A DNA stretch of 64,000 nt, taken from positions 47,938 to 111,937 of the forward strand of contig JAPJBO010000754.1 in NCBI GenBank assembly GCA_030068145.1, given 5' to 3'. This DNA comes from Diplonema papillatum. Lineage: Eukaryota > Euglenozoa > Diplonemea > Diplonemida > Diplonemidae. The notes under the pieces are model-generated. The model saw only the letters and a program-made list of their open reading frames with translations. It made no database searches and was not told the origin of the DNA. The translations under genes were made by a program, and so were the position numbers. Below are positions 53,815 through 63,983 of this stretch, piece by piece; the stretch's first letter is position 1; the number at the start of each line of letters is the position of its first letter.

Positions 53815-54324
53815 TCAATTTTGCGCTTTTTCGCTACCTTCTCCGTGGTCTGTCTTCGTTTCCGAGCGAGTGGTGCTGTATGTGGGTCGAGGCATCGTGT
53901 CTGTTGCTGGCACGTCCACTTCATATTGTCGGTACGTGACCCGGCCGGGCTTGCTGTAGTATCTGTAGAGCTCCCGGATGTGTTCATCCCCCCAGTTTGT
54001 AAGGTGCGCGCCCTCTGGCCACGCAATGCGGTCAAAGACAACGAAGTGCCGAAGAACTTCCTTGGATTCAAACCGGACCGTTGTGGACTTGAGGAGTGCA
54101 GCAATGTATGGGGAGGCGATAGTCTGATGGAATGTGCTGAACGCTGCAGGGGTAACGGCAACGTTGGTCGCTTCGAAGAACGAACGGCGCCAGCAAGTGT
54201 AGTATTTCGTGATCTTTTTGGCCCTTTCTTCCGAGCTTAGTGCCCTCAATTCTGCTTCGAGCGAGTCCACTTCTCTGCAAACATCCGAGATGGTGGTCGC
54301 GGTTCCTTGGAAAACAAGAGACAT
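53815..54324 (-). CDS. 169-residue protein of unknown function
   Basis: Real ATG at 54324. Protein-like: helical N-terminus (ISDVCREVDSLEAELRALSS), aromatic-rich middle (KYYTCWRRSFFEATNVAVTP, RHFVVFDRIAWPEGAHLTNW) and a polar tail. Its start lies only ~12 bases from the TTATATAACG satellite at 54335, so its promoter or an upstream exon may have been displaced by that element. It may itself be part of a mobile element. Confidence 0.5.
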   Translation of the reverse strand: MSLVFQGTATTISDVCREVDSLEAELRALSSEERAKKITKYYTCWRRSFFEATNVAVTPAAFSTFHQTIASPYIAALLKSTTVRFESKEVLRHFVVFDRIAWPEGAHLTNWGDEHIRELYRYYSKPGRVTYRQYEVDVPATDTMPRPTYSTTRSETKTDHGEGSEKAQN

Positions 54325-54454
54325 AGATGGCCGGTTGATAACGTTATATAACGTTATATAACGTTATAACGGTGATAACGTTATATAACGTTATATAACG
54401 TTATATAACGGTCGAAAACGCAAAATAACGGAAAAAATAACGCAAATAACGGTT

Positions 54455-54850
54455 TTTAGAATTTTTCCGATTTTGGCCATGTTTCCAGATTTTTGTCATT
54501 TTTTCCTCATTTTGGTCCATTTCGGCCATTTTTTCCGATTTTGGCCATTTTTGCCAGATTTTGGTCAATCGTAGCCAATTTTTCCAGACTTTTGCCGATT
54601 TTTTCAGGTTTTGGCCATTTTGCCGATTTTTTCCAGATTTCGGCAATCTTTGCCGATTTTTCCAGATTTCGGCCATTTTTGCCGATTTTTCAAGATTTTG
54701 GACAATTTTGAGATTTTGGCCACTCTGGCCGATTTATCCAGATCAGTCAATTTCGGCCATTTTTTCCGATTTTTCCAGATTTCCCGATTTTCCAGATTTT
54801 GGTCAATTTCGGCCATTTTTGCCAATTTTTCCAGACTTTTGCCGATTTTT
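54455..54850 (-). repeat. Minisatellite arm (minus orientation)
   Basis: About 15 imperfect units of TTTTGCCGATTTTTCCAGA and TTTTGGCCA. Confidence 0.85.
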
Positions 54851-55285
54851 GGATCCCGGTCACAAAAACTGTTCGGAAACAAACCCTGGTCCGAAAAGAA
54901 TTCGTAGTAACCGGTCCTCAGGGGTCCGTATAGCCCCTCCCCAGAGCTTTTTCTCTTTTACTTATTTTCTTGCGGACTTCCACCCAAGCGCGACAAACGC
55001 GATCCTTCCGGATTCACATGACTCTTTCACTGTGCGATGTTGTTCTTGGGATGTGGATGTCTGCAGTTTTGGGTTTCCGGCGCGTGTCCCTCAGTCGGTG
55101 GCCCGTAACGGTCGTTTGCAGTGTCCTTCGTGAGGCAGCAGATGTCACCAGCATGATCCGGCCACTGGAGTCCAACTTGTCCAAGCTTGTCCACTCGGCA
55201 GACCGTTGCGTACTATGCCAGTCAGACAAGGTCCCAGTACCAAATATGGGTGCATGATGAGCACGAGACATGCAAAGTCGAGCAG

Positions 55286-55636
55286 TCACAGCTGGCGCTT
55301 CCCGTAGAACCCAGCCAGCCCGGGGTCGGTTTTCTTGATCCGGTCGATGAATCGTTGTTCCGGGCTCTTACTTGGTGGTTTCGTGACAGGGAGAACGCTG
55401 GGGCCAGTCAATGCCAGGTCGCGGGACAAGGCCTCGACGCGCAGCGTTTCCGCCACCTTCTTCCTTCCGCGTCGCGCCTTTGCAACCGAGGCGCTGCTGC
55501 TGCTGCTGTTGCTATCCGTACTTTCGGCGCGAGGCCGTTTGCGCTGTGTACCTGGGGTCTTCGGCTGAGCTTTCGGCTGAGCTTTAGGTTGAACCTTCGG
55601 CTTCGGCTGGACCTTCGGGGAGCTTTTCGCAGGCAT
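55286..55636 (-). CDS. Basic Lys/Pro-rich protein inside the satellite-ended element
   Basis: 116 codons from ATG 55636. N-terminal KPKVQPKAQPKAQPKTP repeats and RKRPRAES plus ARRGRKK look like nuclear localisation or DNA-binding basic clusters. The C-terminal half (SPEQRFIDRIKKTDPGLAGF) is helix-like. It may bind the element's own DNA; unproven. Family not recognised. Confidence 0.5.
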   Translation of the reverse strand: MPAKSSPKVQPKPKVQPKAQPKAQPKTPGTQRKRPRAESTDSNSSSSSASVAKARRGRKKVAETLRVEALSRDLALTGPSVLPVTKPPSKSPEQRFIDRIKKTDPGLAGFYGKRQL

Positions 55637-55844
55637 AGTCGATATTCCCTTTGGAAAGACTAGTGTGGCTGAAATCGAAGCGGGTGGGGCGGTACACGTG
55701 TTTTTGTGTTTCCGACGATCCCGAATGGGCGTACAGATTGGTGTCTTTCGACCTTTTTTTTTTTCCGCGCACGGACTGCCTGTTCGAGCTTGTGCGGGTT
55801 TAAGAAACTCAGACAAGAATAGCTCTGGTGAGGGGCAGGGCATA

Positions 55845-56155
55845 AATGACCAAAACCCTGGAAAAATCGGCAAAAACGGCCAAAATGGGCAAAGTCTGGA
55901 AAACATGGCAAAACTGGCCAAAAATGACCAAAACCTGGAAAAATCGGCAAAAATAGCCAAATTTTTGAAAAACATGGCAAAAATGGCCAATCCTGGCCAA
56001 ATCGGTAAAAACGGCCAAAATGGGCCAAAATCTGGAAAACACGGCAAAACTGGTCAACATTGACCAAAATCTGGAAAAATTGGCAAAAATAACCAAAATT
56101 GGCCAAAATCTGGAAAATGTGGCAAAAATGGCCAAAAATGACCAAAATCTGGAGG
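55845..56155 (+). repeat. Minisatellite arm (plus orientation)
   Basis: Units of CTGGAAAAATCGGCAAAAA and ATGGCAAAAATGGCCAA, the reverse complement of the 54455-54850 array. Confidence 0.85.
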
Positions 56156-56184
56156 ACAGTGTGACCTCCCATGGACTGGTAAAA

Positions 56185-56375
56185 AACCGTTATATAACGT
56201 TATATAACGTTATATAACGTTATATAACGTTATATAACGTTATATAACGTTATATAACGTTATATAACGTTATACGTTATTATTATTATAACGTTATATA
56301 CCGTTATTATAACGTTATATAACGTTATTATACCGTTATTATAACGTTATATAACGTTATAACGGTCAAATAACG
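56185..56375. repeat. TTATATAACG 10-bp satellite
   Basis: About ten perfect units followed by degenerate ones. The unit pair is palindromic (TATAACGTTATA). A shorter array of the same unit lies at 54340-54420. Confidence 0.95.
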
Positions 56376-56503
56376 TTATTTTTCGACCAAAAATGGCAAA
56401 TAACGGTTTTATAACGGTCAATAACGGTTTTTCTGGATTTAGGGGGGGGGGTAACAAATAACTCCGGGAATAACGTTATATAACGTTATATAACGTTATA
56501 TAA

Positions 56504-56715
56504 CATTCAGGGTCAAAACCTTGTGTCTTTTTGGAAATGGCCAAAAAAAAAATTCCAGAAAAAAAATGGGTTTTTTGAATTTTAAAAGTTTGGAACAAAC
56601 TCTGCAGTAATTTTTGAGGAAGTTGAGCAAAATTTTTTTTTTCAAAAAAATTTTTTAGGGCTCCATCGGCCCCGCGGGAGCGTTTTAAAAAGACACAAGG
56701 TTTTGACCCTGCATG
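56504..56715. mobile_element. CAGGGTC-end MITE, copy 1
   Basis: TIR CAGGGTCAAAACCTTGTGTC at both ends (left flank base changed), ~210 bases, A/T-rich centre with a TTTGGAACAAACTCTGCAGT core. It cuts the 3' end of the hAT gene. Confidence 0.85.
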
Positions 56716-58429
56716 ATAACGGCCATCTATGAAGAGAGATTGCATGCAGCTTTTCCAGAACGTCACACGCAAGTGCAAGACATGCAAAAAATTGCGGCTT
56801 ACTCACCTCTTTGTACAGGTGCTCTGCGTGGGTGCTGTTCCGCTCGTTCCAGATGCGTCTAAGGGCTTCGCGTATTGCAGAATACTGCATACGGATGACA
56901 GAGACACTTCTCCAGTAGGCCAGCCAGCGTGTATCGGACGGCTCCACCAGGGCACGATTCACCTTCTCACACATCGCTGCAAATGTCGGGTCTGCGAATA
57001 CGCTGCTCAGAAGTAGCTTGTTGATGTCGGAGTCGGAGAAGATCAGCCAAAGGGCGCGGACGGTTCTGAAGAAGTCTCCCATGAACGCAACTGCTTTTAT
57101 GCCATCCTGGGCAAGGAGGTTGAGGACGTGGGCACAACACCACATGAAGAGCGCAGTAGCATTGATCCCACCGCGAACCTTCTTCTCGGCACCCTGAAAC
57201 TTCCCAGACATCGCCGAAGCCCCATCAAACGAGCAGGATACGAACGAGCCCTTCGGGAGATAACACAGCATCTGCTTTATCTTCGTTGCGTAGCCGGTTG
57301 CAGTTTGATCGTGCAGGACTTCAAGGCCAATGAAGCGCTCTTGGACAGCATTTCTCCTGAGGTAACGAACGGTGGCCACAAGTTGGTGCTTTCCCGTCAC
57401 GTCGGTTGTTGCATCTGCTGTGGCTGACCAAAACCGGGACTCCCTAATCTCGGTGTACAGCCGCTTCTCTAATACCAAGCCGATCAACTCCAGAAGCTCT
57501 CTCACCACAGTTGACGATGTATACGTCACATCCTGCTTCAGCCAAGCACAGAAATCGCGGTCCTGGTGCAAGCAAGAAAAGAAGGATAGCAAGTCGTGCA
57601 CGTGCACCGTGTGGGGGATTTCCAGGCGTGCGATTTTAAAGATTGTTTTGACAATCTTGCGCAGTTGAGCCCGCATCTTACTGACACCTGAACGAAGGTT
57701 TGTCATAATGTCAGAGACAGAAACATGCTCGGCGGACGTTTCGTGCTTCTTCATGCGGTTTCGGAGGTGCGTTTGGTCGGCGTAAGGCATGTTGATGAGG
57801 ACTGCTCTTGTACGCGGAAACTTTTGGCTGCAAACCTTGCACTGGGCCCCCGCATCTGACACATCGAGCCATGGATACTCGGCAAGCCACCTGTCAACAG
57901 TGGATCGCAGAATTTTGCCACTGCCAAATGTACGAAACTTCGTGTTTTCTTCCGACTCAGGAGCGGGCTCGTCGTCAACAACAATCGGCTCAAATGCCAC
58001 TGCTGAACCGGACAGGATCACGACCACGACAGCTACTAAAGCAAGAACGGAAAGTCCGACAAGACTGTCATCATCTGGGTCCGACTCATACTCGGCAACA
58101 ACCTCGTAGCCTTCAAATGCGGGGGGTTCAACTGCAGCAGGTGGTGTTGGGATGGCAACTTCTGCTTGAGCGGGCAGGTCTTCGGCTGATGTGCGAGCAG
58201 TGAGAGCATTCTCGGCGGCGATCTTCTTTTGAGCAGCATCGTAGGCCTTCACCTTAGCCAGCAACTCGGCGTTCTTCAGCCTGTTGCTGCCTGTCCCCTG
58301 GTTGATGCGCCTGAGGCTTGCTTGCTTCTCAAGCTTCGGTCCTCTCCAGTTCGCGTAGTCGAACTGGATGGTTTCGTCTGAGGGGCCACGTGCAGCGGCC
58401 GCACGGAAACCGAAACTCGCAAGCGACAT
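56642..58429 (-). pseudogene. hAT-family transposase, 3'-truncated by a MITE
   Basis: From ATG 58429 about 570 residues belong to the transposase; the frame then runs into the MITE and stops at 56642. A BED/TTF-like zinc module has CKVCSQKFPRTR with HETSAEH. The RNase H-fold core has FWSATADATTDVTGKHQLVA (first catalytic Asp) and CSFDGASAMSGKFQGAEKKV (second). CCAHVLNLLAQD is typical of the hAT/ZMYM group. The C-terminal dimerisation region with the catalytic Glu is missing. Odd feature: a ~22-residue hydrophobic stretch (VGLSVLALVAVVVVILSGSA) before the zinc module, looking like a membrane segment or translated intron. The start is chosen because a second copy of the N-terminus begins at the same Met. 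Confidence 0.85.
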
Positions 58430-58679
58430 GTTACTTGGTTTGGGCCTGGCTGACTTTGTGTTAAACAAGAAACAAGACAGTGTGTTTGTTAACCTCATCC
58501 TGAGTCCCTCTCACAGCCTCCGCGGGCCCGCCTCTGCACTCGACTGTGCTGTTGCCCGGGACCTCTCGTGCATCACCCAGCCTCGGCCTCTGGCCTCGCC
58601 TGCCCTGTCTCGGCCTTCTCGGGCATCACCCAGCCTCGGCCTCCGGCCTCGCCTGCTGTCTCGGCTCTTGTAGGTGACC

Positions 58680-58850
58680 CCCCTGACCCCCCACGCAAAA
58701 ATCCCTTTGGCGAAAAAAATATTTTCGCCAACCCCTTTTCAGATTTTTTTTTTTTTTTTGGCGAAAAAATTTTTTTTCGCCAAAGGGAAAAACCCCTGCC
58801 GACGACAGGGGTTATTCTAATCCCCGAAATTCTGAAAAATCCCGGTTAAA
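58680..58850. repeat. Hairpin-rich repeat family C, copy 2
   Basis: CCCTTTGGCGAAAAAAATAT and its complement form a large foldback; followed by CCGACGACAGGGGTTATTCT as in copy 1. Confidence 0.7.
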
Positions 58851-58869
58851 AAATCTTTGATATGGCCAG

Positions 58870-59005
58870 AATTTTTTTTCCCCACGCTGCGCGTGGGAAA
58901 GCATGGGTTGCTGAAGCAAGCAGTGTCCCACACAGTAGCGTCATACGGTAGCACAGTGTCGACCACAGTGGCAGCACCACTAAAACCAAATGCGGTGAGC
59001 GACAT
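58870..59005 (-). pseudogene. Second, truncated hAT N-terminus
   Basis: ATG at 59005 begins MSLTAFGFSGAATVVD, like MSLASFGFRAAAARGP at the start of the main hAT gene. Similarity fades after about 25 codons and the frame runs into a hairpin repeat. Confidence 0.5.
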
Positions 59006-60004
59006 CTCTTTTAGCGTTTATTGTGGTTTAGAGGTTCGGTGTTTTAGGGTCTCCGGTTGACCATTGAGGCTGTGAGGCGGTGGTAGGTATGCTTATACAC
59101 TTTAACTACGGCTAGCCATGTTTGTAAGTGTTGCGACCGACACCAAGAAGAAATTCGCTTTGAATTTAGCCTTGGGCCCCCCACGCGCATGCATGTTGAG
59201 CATTGAGTTCTTTAAGGTGCATGTTGAGCAGGGGTTGCCATGCAGCTCGTATCGGTCTGTAATATGCGTTCTTGCTTGCTTTTAGTTTCAAAATCCTTTC
59301 AGGCCTGTGAGCTTCAGGATAGCAAACGATCCTCCAGTGACTGATTACTGGGTGTGAGAGAAAACACAATCTGGCTGCTGCTTCTCCACTTTGTTGTAGC
59401 CTTCACTTGTCAGTCCCAGTGGGCACTACGGCATGATGGCCTCAACGCCTTTCAACGAATCGAGGCAGGGCGAAGCTGCTCACGACAGGCGCCCCCCAAC
59501 ACGCTAATCCCAACGCCCCTCATGCCCCATAGATATTTCTGGACCACATCGCTGGCAGGCTGTGTACACACAAAACAGCAACTACGACTCCAGGATCTGA
59601 GCCTGTAGCCTGGGTCCTTTGCCAAAAAGTTTTCACCAGAAATCCCCATGGTTAAAAAATCTTTTTTCACCGGCCTGTTTTCAGAAATTTTTTTTTTTTG
59701 GTGAAAAAAAAATTTTTTACCCATGCAGGCAGGGGTTTTTCCACTCACCAGTTTCGGGCCAAACCCGTGGTGAAAAAAAATTTCACTCCGGCAGAAAAGT
59801 TTTTCTGCCGGTGTGGTGTGGTGTGGGTGCCAGTCGACACGTGCCTGTGTCTGTCTGTGTGTGGTACGCGTCGTTGACCTCGTAGCCCCATAAGCGGGGG
59901 TCCCTCTGGCCCTTCACCCCACTCAAGTTTGGGGTGCTAGCTCACTCCCTACCCTCTTGCTCCTCTGCAAACCCGGGTTTGCGTTTCCCGGGTTTGCGTT
60001 TCCC
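59006..60004. other. Stretch with repeat fragments, no gene
   Basis: 59012-59062 carries TTTAGCGTTTATTGTGGTTT and GGTTCGGTGTTTTAGGGTCT, shared with 33365-33405 and in part with 21940. Ends with three copies of TCCCGGGTTTGCGTT. Confidence 0.55.
59615..59820. repeat. Hairpin-rich repeat family C-like, copy 3
   Basis: TTTTCACC..GGTGAAAA and CGGCAGAAAAG..CTTTTTCTGCCG-type foldbacks, with the same layout but different stem sequence. Confidence 0.55.
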
Positions 60005-60437
60005 GGGTTACTATATAAATATGCGGGTTAAGAATCTGTCTGTGTGTCACAATGAAAAACTCCAAGCAAAAATTTCACCTTTGTAGAAAAAAAAGTTCCA
60101 AAAATTTCCTGAAAAAAAAAATCCAAAAATCCATTTTCCAAGGCAATTTCCTTTAGGAAAACTGCAAAATTTTGGCAGCATCCAATTCTAGCGGGTCAGA
60201 CCCCAAGATGATCAGACCAGGTTACTATATAAATATGCGGGTTAAGAATCTGTCCGTGTGTCACAATGAAAAACTCCAAGCAAAAATTTCACCTTTGTAG
60301 AAAAAAAAATTCCAAAAAATTCCTGAAAAAAAAAATCCAAAAATCCATTTTCCTAGGCAATTTCCTTTAGGAAAACTGCAAAATTTTGGCAGCATCCAAT
60401 TCTAGCGGGTCAGACCCCAAGATGATCAGACCAGGTT
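60005..60437 (+). repeat. Recent tandem duplication, unit ~215 bp
   Basis: GGTTACTATATAAATATGCG to GACCCCAAGATGATCAGACC is repeated almost perfectly (T/C and small homopolymer differences). Confidence 0.95.
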
Positions 60438-61264
60438 TGGTCGGGTTTGCAGCACGTTGGTCCCCTGGACCTGCCATTTCTGGTTCTGCTCTCACTCCAA
60501 CCCTCTTTTCCTTAAACCTTTGGCTTCTGCTTTTTCGGGCTTGGCATCCCACTTTTGCAATTTCAGATGGGGCAAACACAGGACTCCAGAAGGAACGGCG
60601 CAGAACGGGAAGCAAATGGATAGTGTTGGAGTCCTGTGTGTCTACATTCTCTTTCTTCAACCAAGGAATCCTGTCAAGGCATTCTCTTGGTCTTGCTGGG
60701 GCCCTCTTGGAGCTGCTGCTGGTCTCTGCTGCTGATTTTGGCTGCTGTTTTCTGCTTTCGCTTTCCTGGCTATTTCAAAAAGTTTCCAAAAATAGCAAAT
60801 TTGAGGAGGAAAGTTCAAGAATCACATCCCATGCCAAAGATTGTTGCTATGCATGTGCTTTGTCTGTCTCTAATCTGCCCAAAACTTCCACCGATTAAGG
60901 ACCATCAGAACTTTGAACACACAGACCTCGAAAGGTTTGCTTCCCCCTGTTTTGTTTCCACTACAGTTGGCCACATACAATGTTGTGAGACAAAGTTTTT
61001 TCGGCCGGTTGTGAGGAACTGCCTGCAGGAGTTGCCCAAAGCATGACGTCAAGGACGCCCAACAAAGCCTATGGAGGGGCTCGCATCTGATCCAAAATGC
61101 TGGCATAGTGGCACAGGTTGATCTTGCTGACTGGCTCGACAGGTACTCCCGCGTTGCAAAGTGCAGCTTCCTTTCAACCCTTCAAAGATGGGACAAAGCA
61201 CAAACACAAGAGACAACCAATAGCCATTTTCCCCTTCCCCCTTCCCAATGTTTTTGGTTCCTAG
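60438..61264. other. No recognised gene
   Basis: A 170-codon frame starts at 60386 inside the duplicated unit and runs to 60898. Its composition (hydrophobic, Ser/Leu-rich) and lack of motif do not support a gene. Confidence 0.4.
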
Positions 61265-61267
61265 TTT

Positions 61268-61400
61268 GGTTCTGCTGATGCTGCTGCTGCTGTTCTTCTC
61301 CTGCTCTTGCTGCTGCTCTTGCTGCTGCTCTTGCTGCTGCTCTTGCTGCTGCTCTTGCTGCTGCTCTGCTGCTGCTCTGCTGCTCTTGCTGCTGTTTCTG
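61268..61400. repeat. TGCTGCTCTTGCTGC short tandem array
   Basis: 15-base CTCTTGCTGCTG-type units. On the minus strand it reads as QQE, SSK or ARA repeats, depending on frame. Confidence 0.85.
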
Positions 61401-61549
61401 CTGGAAAAGGCAAAGGGGTGAAAACCCCACGTGCTGACAATAGTGGCAACCTGTTTTTCGGCCAAAAGGGGCCTGCCATGTCAGCACTGGTGGGACTTCT
61501 TTATCATTTCTTTATAAAGATGGAGAAAAGTGTGCATGAACAGCCATAA

Positions 61550-62500
61550 GGCAGGTCTCTACCCCGGCGAATCTTTACTCCGCCGGGGTAGAGATCGGTG
61601 AAGATCGGCGGAGTCAAGGTCGGCGGAGTCAAGGTCGGCGGAGTAAAGGTCCGGCGGAGTAAAGGTCGACGGAGTAAAGATCCACCCAAGGCAAATTGAT
61701 TTTTGACCCAAAAATTTGGGTCAAAATTTTTGGGTCAAAATTTTGGGTCAAAATTTTTGGGTCGAAAATTTTGGGTCGAAAATTTTGGGTCAAAAATTTG
61801 GGTCAAAATTTTTGACCCAAAATTTTGGGTCAAAATTTTTGGGTCGAAATTTTGGGTCAAAAATTTTGGGTCAAAATTTTGGGTCAAAATTTTGGAACAA
61901 ACTCTGCAGTAATTTTTGAGGAAGTTGAGCAAATTTTTTTTTTTTTCCAAAAAATTTTTTAGGGCTCCATCGGCCCCGCGGGAGCGTTTTAAAAAGACAC
62001 AAGGTTTTGACCCTGCATGCCAAATCTTTGATCGAAATGATCCAACTGAACATTTTTTGCACCATTTCTGTGACCCAAAATTTGGACCAAATTTTTGAAC
62101 ACCAGATTTGGGGACCCAAATTTCGGTATCTTTGCCTCAAATGATCCCAATCCAAACTTTTGCCCAAATCTTGAGTCCAAAACCCAATTTGAACCAAATT
62201 TTTGACCAAAAATTGCGACCCAAAAATCTGACCCAAAATTTTCAACCCAAAATTGTGACCAAAATTTTCAACCCAAATTTTGACCCAAAATTTTCGACCC
62301 AAAATTTTGACCCAAGATTTTGGTGACCTTCACCCCACGGAGTAAAGGTTGGCGGAGTCAAGATTGGCGGAGTCAAGGTCGGCGGAGTCAAGGTCGGCGG
62401 AGTCAAGGTCCGACGGAGTCAAGGTTGACGGAGTAAAGATCCACCCAAGGCAAAACACTAAAAATGCCGGAGTAAAGATTTGCCGGGGTAGAGACCTGCC
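61550..62500. mobile_element. ~950-bp TIR element with 8-bp target duplication
   Basis: TIR GGCAGGTCTCTACCCCGGC (left 61550-61568; right end 62482-62500). Identical 8-bp flanks AGCCATAA (61542-61549 and 62501-62508), as for hAT-type insertions. Arms are built of GGTCGGCGGAGTCAA-type units (left and right) and of inverted TTGGGTCAAAATTTTGGG / CCCAAAATTTTGACCCAA arrays. A CAGGGTC MITE relic (61885-62019) lies in the middle. No ORF. Confidence 0.85.
61885..62019. mobile_element. CAGGGTC-end MITE, copy 2 (right half)
   Basis: TTTGGAACAAACTCTGCAGT to GGTTTTGACCCTGCATG. The left half is replaced by the TTGGGTCAAAA array. Confidence 0.8.
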
Positions 62501-62508
62501 AGCCATAA

Positions 62509-62716
62509 CATGCAGGGTCAAAACCTTGTGTCTTTTTGGAAATGGCAAAAAAAAAAATTCCGGAAAAAAAAATTTGGCAAAAAAAAATTTTGCTCAACTT
62601 CCGCAAAAATTACCGCAGTTTTTGTTCCAAAATTTTAAAATTCAAAAAACCCATTTTTTTTCTGGAAACAAAATTTTGGCCATTTCCAAAAAGACACAAG
62701 GTTCTGACCCTGCATG
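62509..62716. mobile_element. CAGGGTC-end MITE, copy 3
   Basis: Both TIRs present (CATGCAGGGTCAAAACCTTG and complement); centre inverted relative to copy 4. Inserted directly at the target duplication of the 61550-62500 element. Confidence 0.9.
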
Positions 62717-62727
62717 GTAATGAATAC

Positions 62728-62939
62728 CATGCAGGGTCAAAACCTTGTGTCTTTTTGAAAATGGCAAAAAAAAAAATTCCGGAAAAAAATTGGGTTTTTT
62801 GAATTTTAAAAGTTTGGAACAAACTCTGCAGTAATTTTTGAGGAAGTTGAGCAAATTTTTTTTTTTCCAAAAAATTTTTTAGGGCTCCATCGGCCCCGCG
62901 GGAGCGTTTTAAAAAGACACAAGGTTTTGACCCTGCATG
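62728..62939. mobile_element. CAGGGTC-end MITE, copy 4
   Basis: Both TIRs present; includes the GGGCTCCATCGGCCCCGCGG block next to the right TIR. Confidence 0.9.
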
Positions 62940-63054
62940 ATACACAAAAACGGGTACCCACACCTCTCTCAGAACCTGCAAATTCGGATGCTTTTATTGG
63001 TTCTGCAAGAGACCCAAGAACAAAAAAAAAGGGTCACCTACCTTAGGGGCCTAA

Positions 63055-63269
63055 CATGCAGGGTCAAAACCTTGTGTCTTTTTAAAACGCTCCCACAGGG
63101 CCGATGGAGCCCTAAAAAAATTTTCGGAAAAAAAAAAAATTGCACAACTTCCTCAAAAATTACTGCAGAGTTTGTTCCAAACTTTTAAAATTCAAAAAAC
63201 CCATTTTTTTTCTGGAATTTTTTTTTTTTTTGCCATTTTCAAAAAGACACAAGGTTTTGACCCTGCATG
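63055..63269. mobile_element. CAGGGTC-end MITE, copy 5
   Basis: Both TIRs present; GCTCCCACAGGGCCGATGGA next to the left TIR, so inverted relative to copy 4. Confidence 0.9.
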
Positions 63270-63730
63270 CTAAGAACAATTTTTAATGACCTTAGGGGCC
63301 TAATCGGGGACCTTTAGGTCCTCAAAATGATTTAAAAATTTGTTGCCCAGTGGGAACTTGTGCCGAAAATGTACTTCTCGTCTTCCAAAAAATTTCCAAA
63401 AAATTTTCCACAAACTCACAAAGGTGGGACGTCAAAGGAAGAGAAGACCACTGCTGATTGCTGCACACCACGTAAAACACACATAACATGGGCTGTTCAT
63501 TGAATTGACCAGCAAAGTGAATTTGCGTTCAAAGTGCAGAAAGCCGATGAACTTCCCCCAAGGCTCCACAAGGGTCATCCCACCCTATTCCGTTTTGTTA
63601 ATGCCTGATCCATATGAGATTTGAGAGTGCAAGTTCACTTAGAGATCCGAGGTTTCGGAGGGAATAGCACTCGACAGGCAAACACACCAGGAATTCAGGG
63701 ACTGTCTCTTTGTCTGCTCTGGGACAGTAT
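63270..63730. other. Spacer between MITE copies 5 and 6
   Basis: No gene. Contains a GAGAGTGCAAGTTCACTTAG fragment (63625) of a dispersed repeat also seen at 22283, 27618 and 35137. Confidence 0.5.
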
Positions 63731-63945
63731 CATGCAGGGTCAGAACCTTGTGTCTTTTTAAAACGCTCCCGCGGGGCCGATGGAGCCCAAAAAAAAAATT
63801 TGGAAATAAAAAAATTTGCTCAACTTCCTCAAAAATTACTGCAGAGTTTGTTCCAAACTTTTAAAATTCAAAAAACCCATTTTTTTTTGGGGTCCATCGG
63901 CCCCGCGGGAGCGTTTGAAAAAGACACAAGGTTTTGACCCTGCAT
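63731..63945. mobile_element. CAGGGTC-end MITE, copy 6
   Basis: Both TIRs present (right end CATC instead of CATG). The GGCCGATGGAGCCC block appears at both ends, making it a longer foldback than the others. Confidence 0.9.
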
Positions 63946-63963
63946 CTACCCCTTGCCCGGCAG

Positions 63964-63983
63964 CGCCGGGGTAGAGACCTGCC
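63964..63983. mobile_element. Right-end fragment of the GGCAGGTCTCTACCCC element family
   Basis: CGCCGGGGTAGAGACCTGCC equals the right end of the 61550-62500 element; the rest is missing or beyond copy 6. Confidence 0.65.

Larger units (their letters stand above)
54335..56500. mobile_element. TIR-like element with TTATATAACG satellite ends and inverted minisatellite arms
   Basis: From both ends inwards: a (TTATATAACG)n array, self-complementary (54335-54420 and 56185-56500); then inverted arrays of the CTGGAAAAATCGGCAAAAAT unit (minus orientation 54455-54850, plus orientation 55845-56155); then about 1 kb of unique sequence with one basic ORF. The same two-layer layout and the same minisatellite motif are seen around YR element 2. 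Confidence 0.7.

Noticed and set aside
61049-61465. Gln/Glu-repeat ORF on the minus strand
   Set aside because: Produced by a 15-base CTG-rich short tandem array; all three frames are open and none has flanking protein-like sequence.
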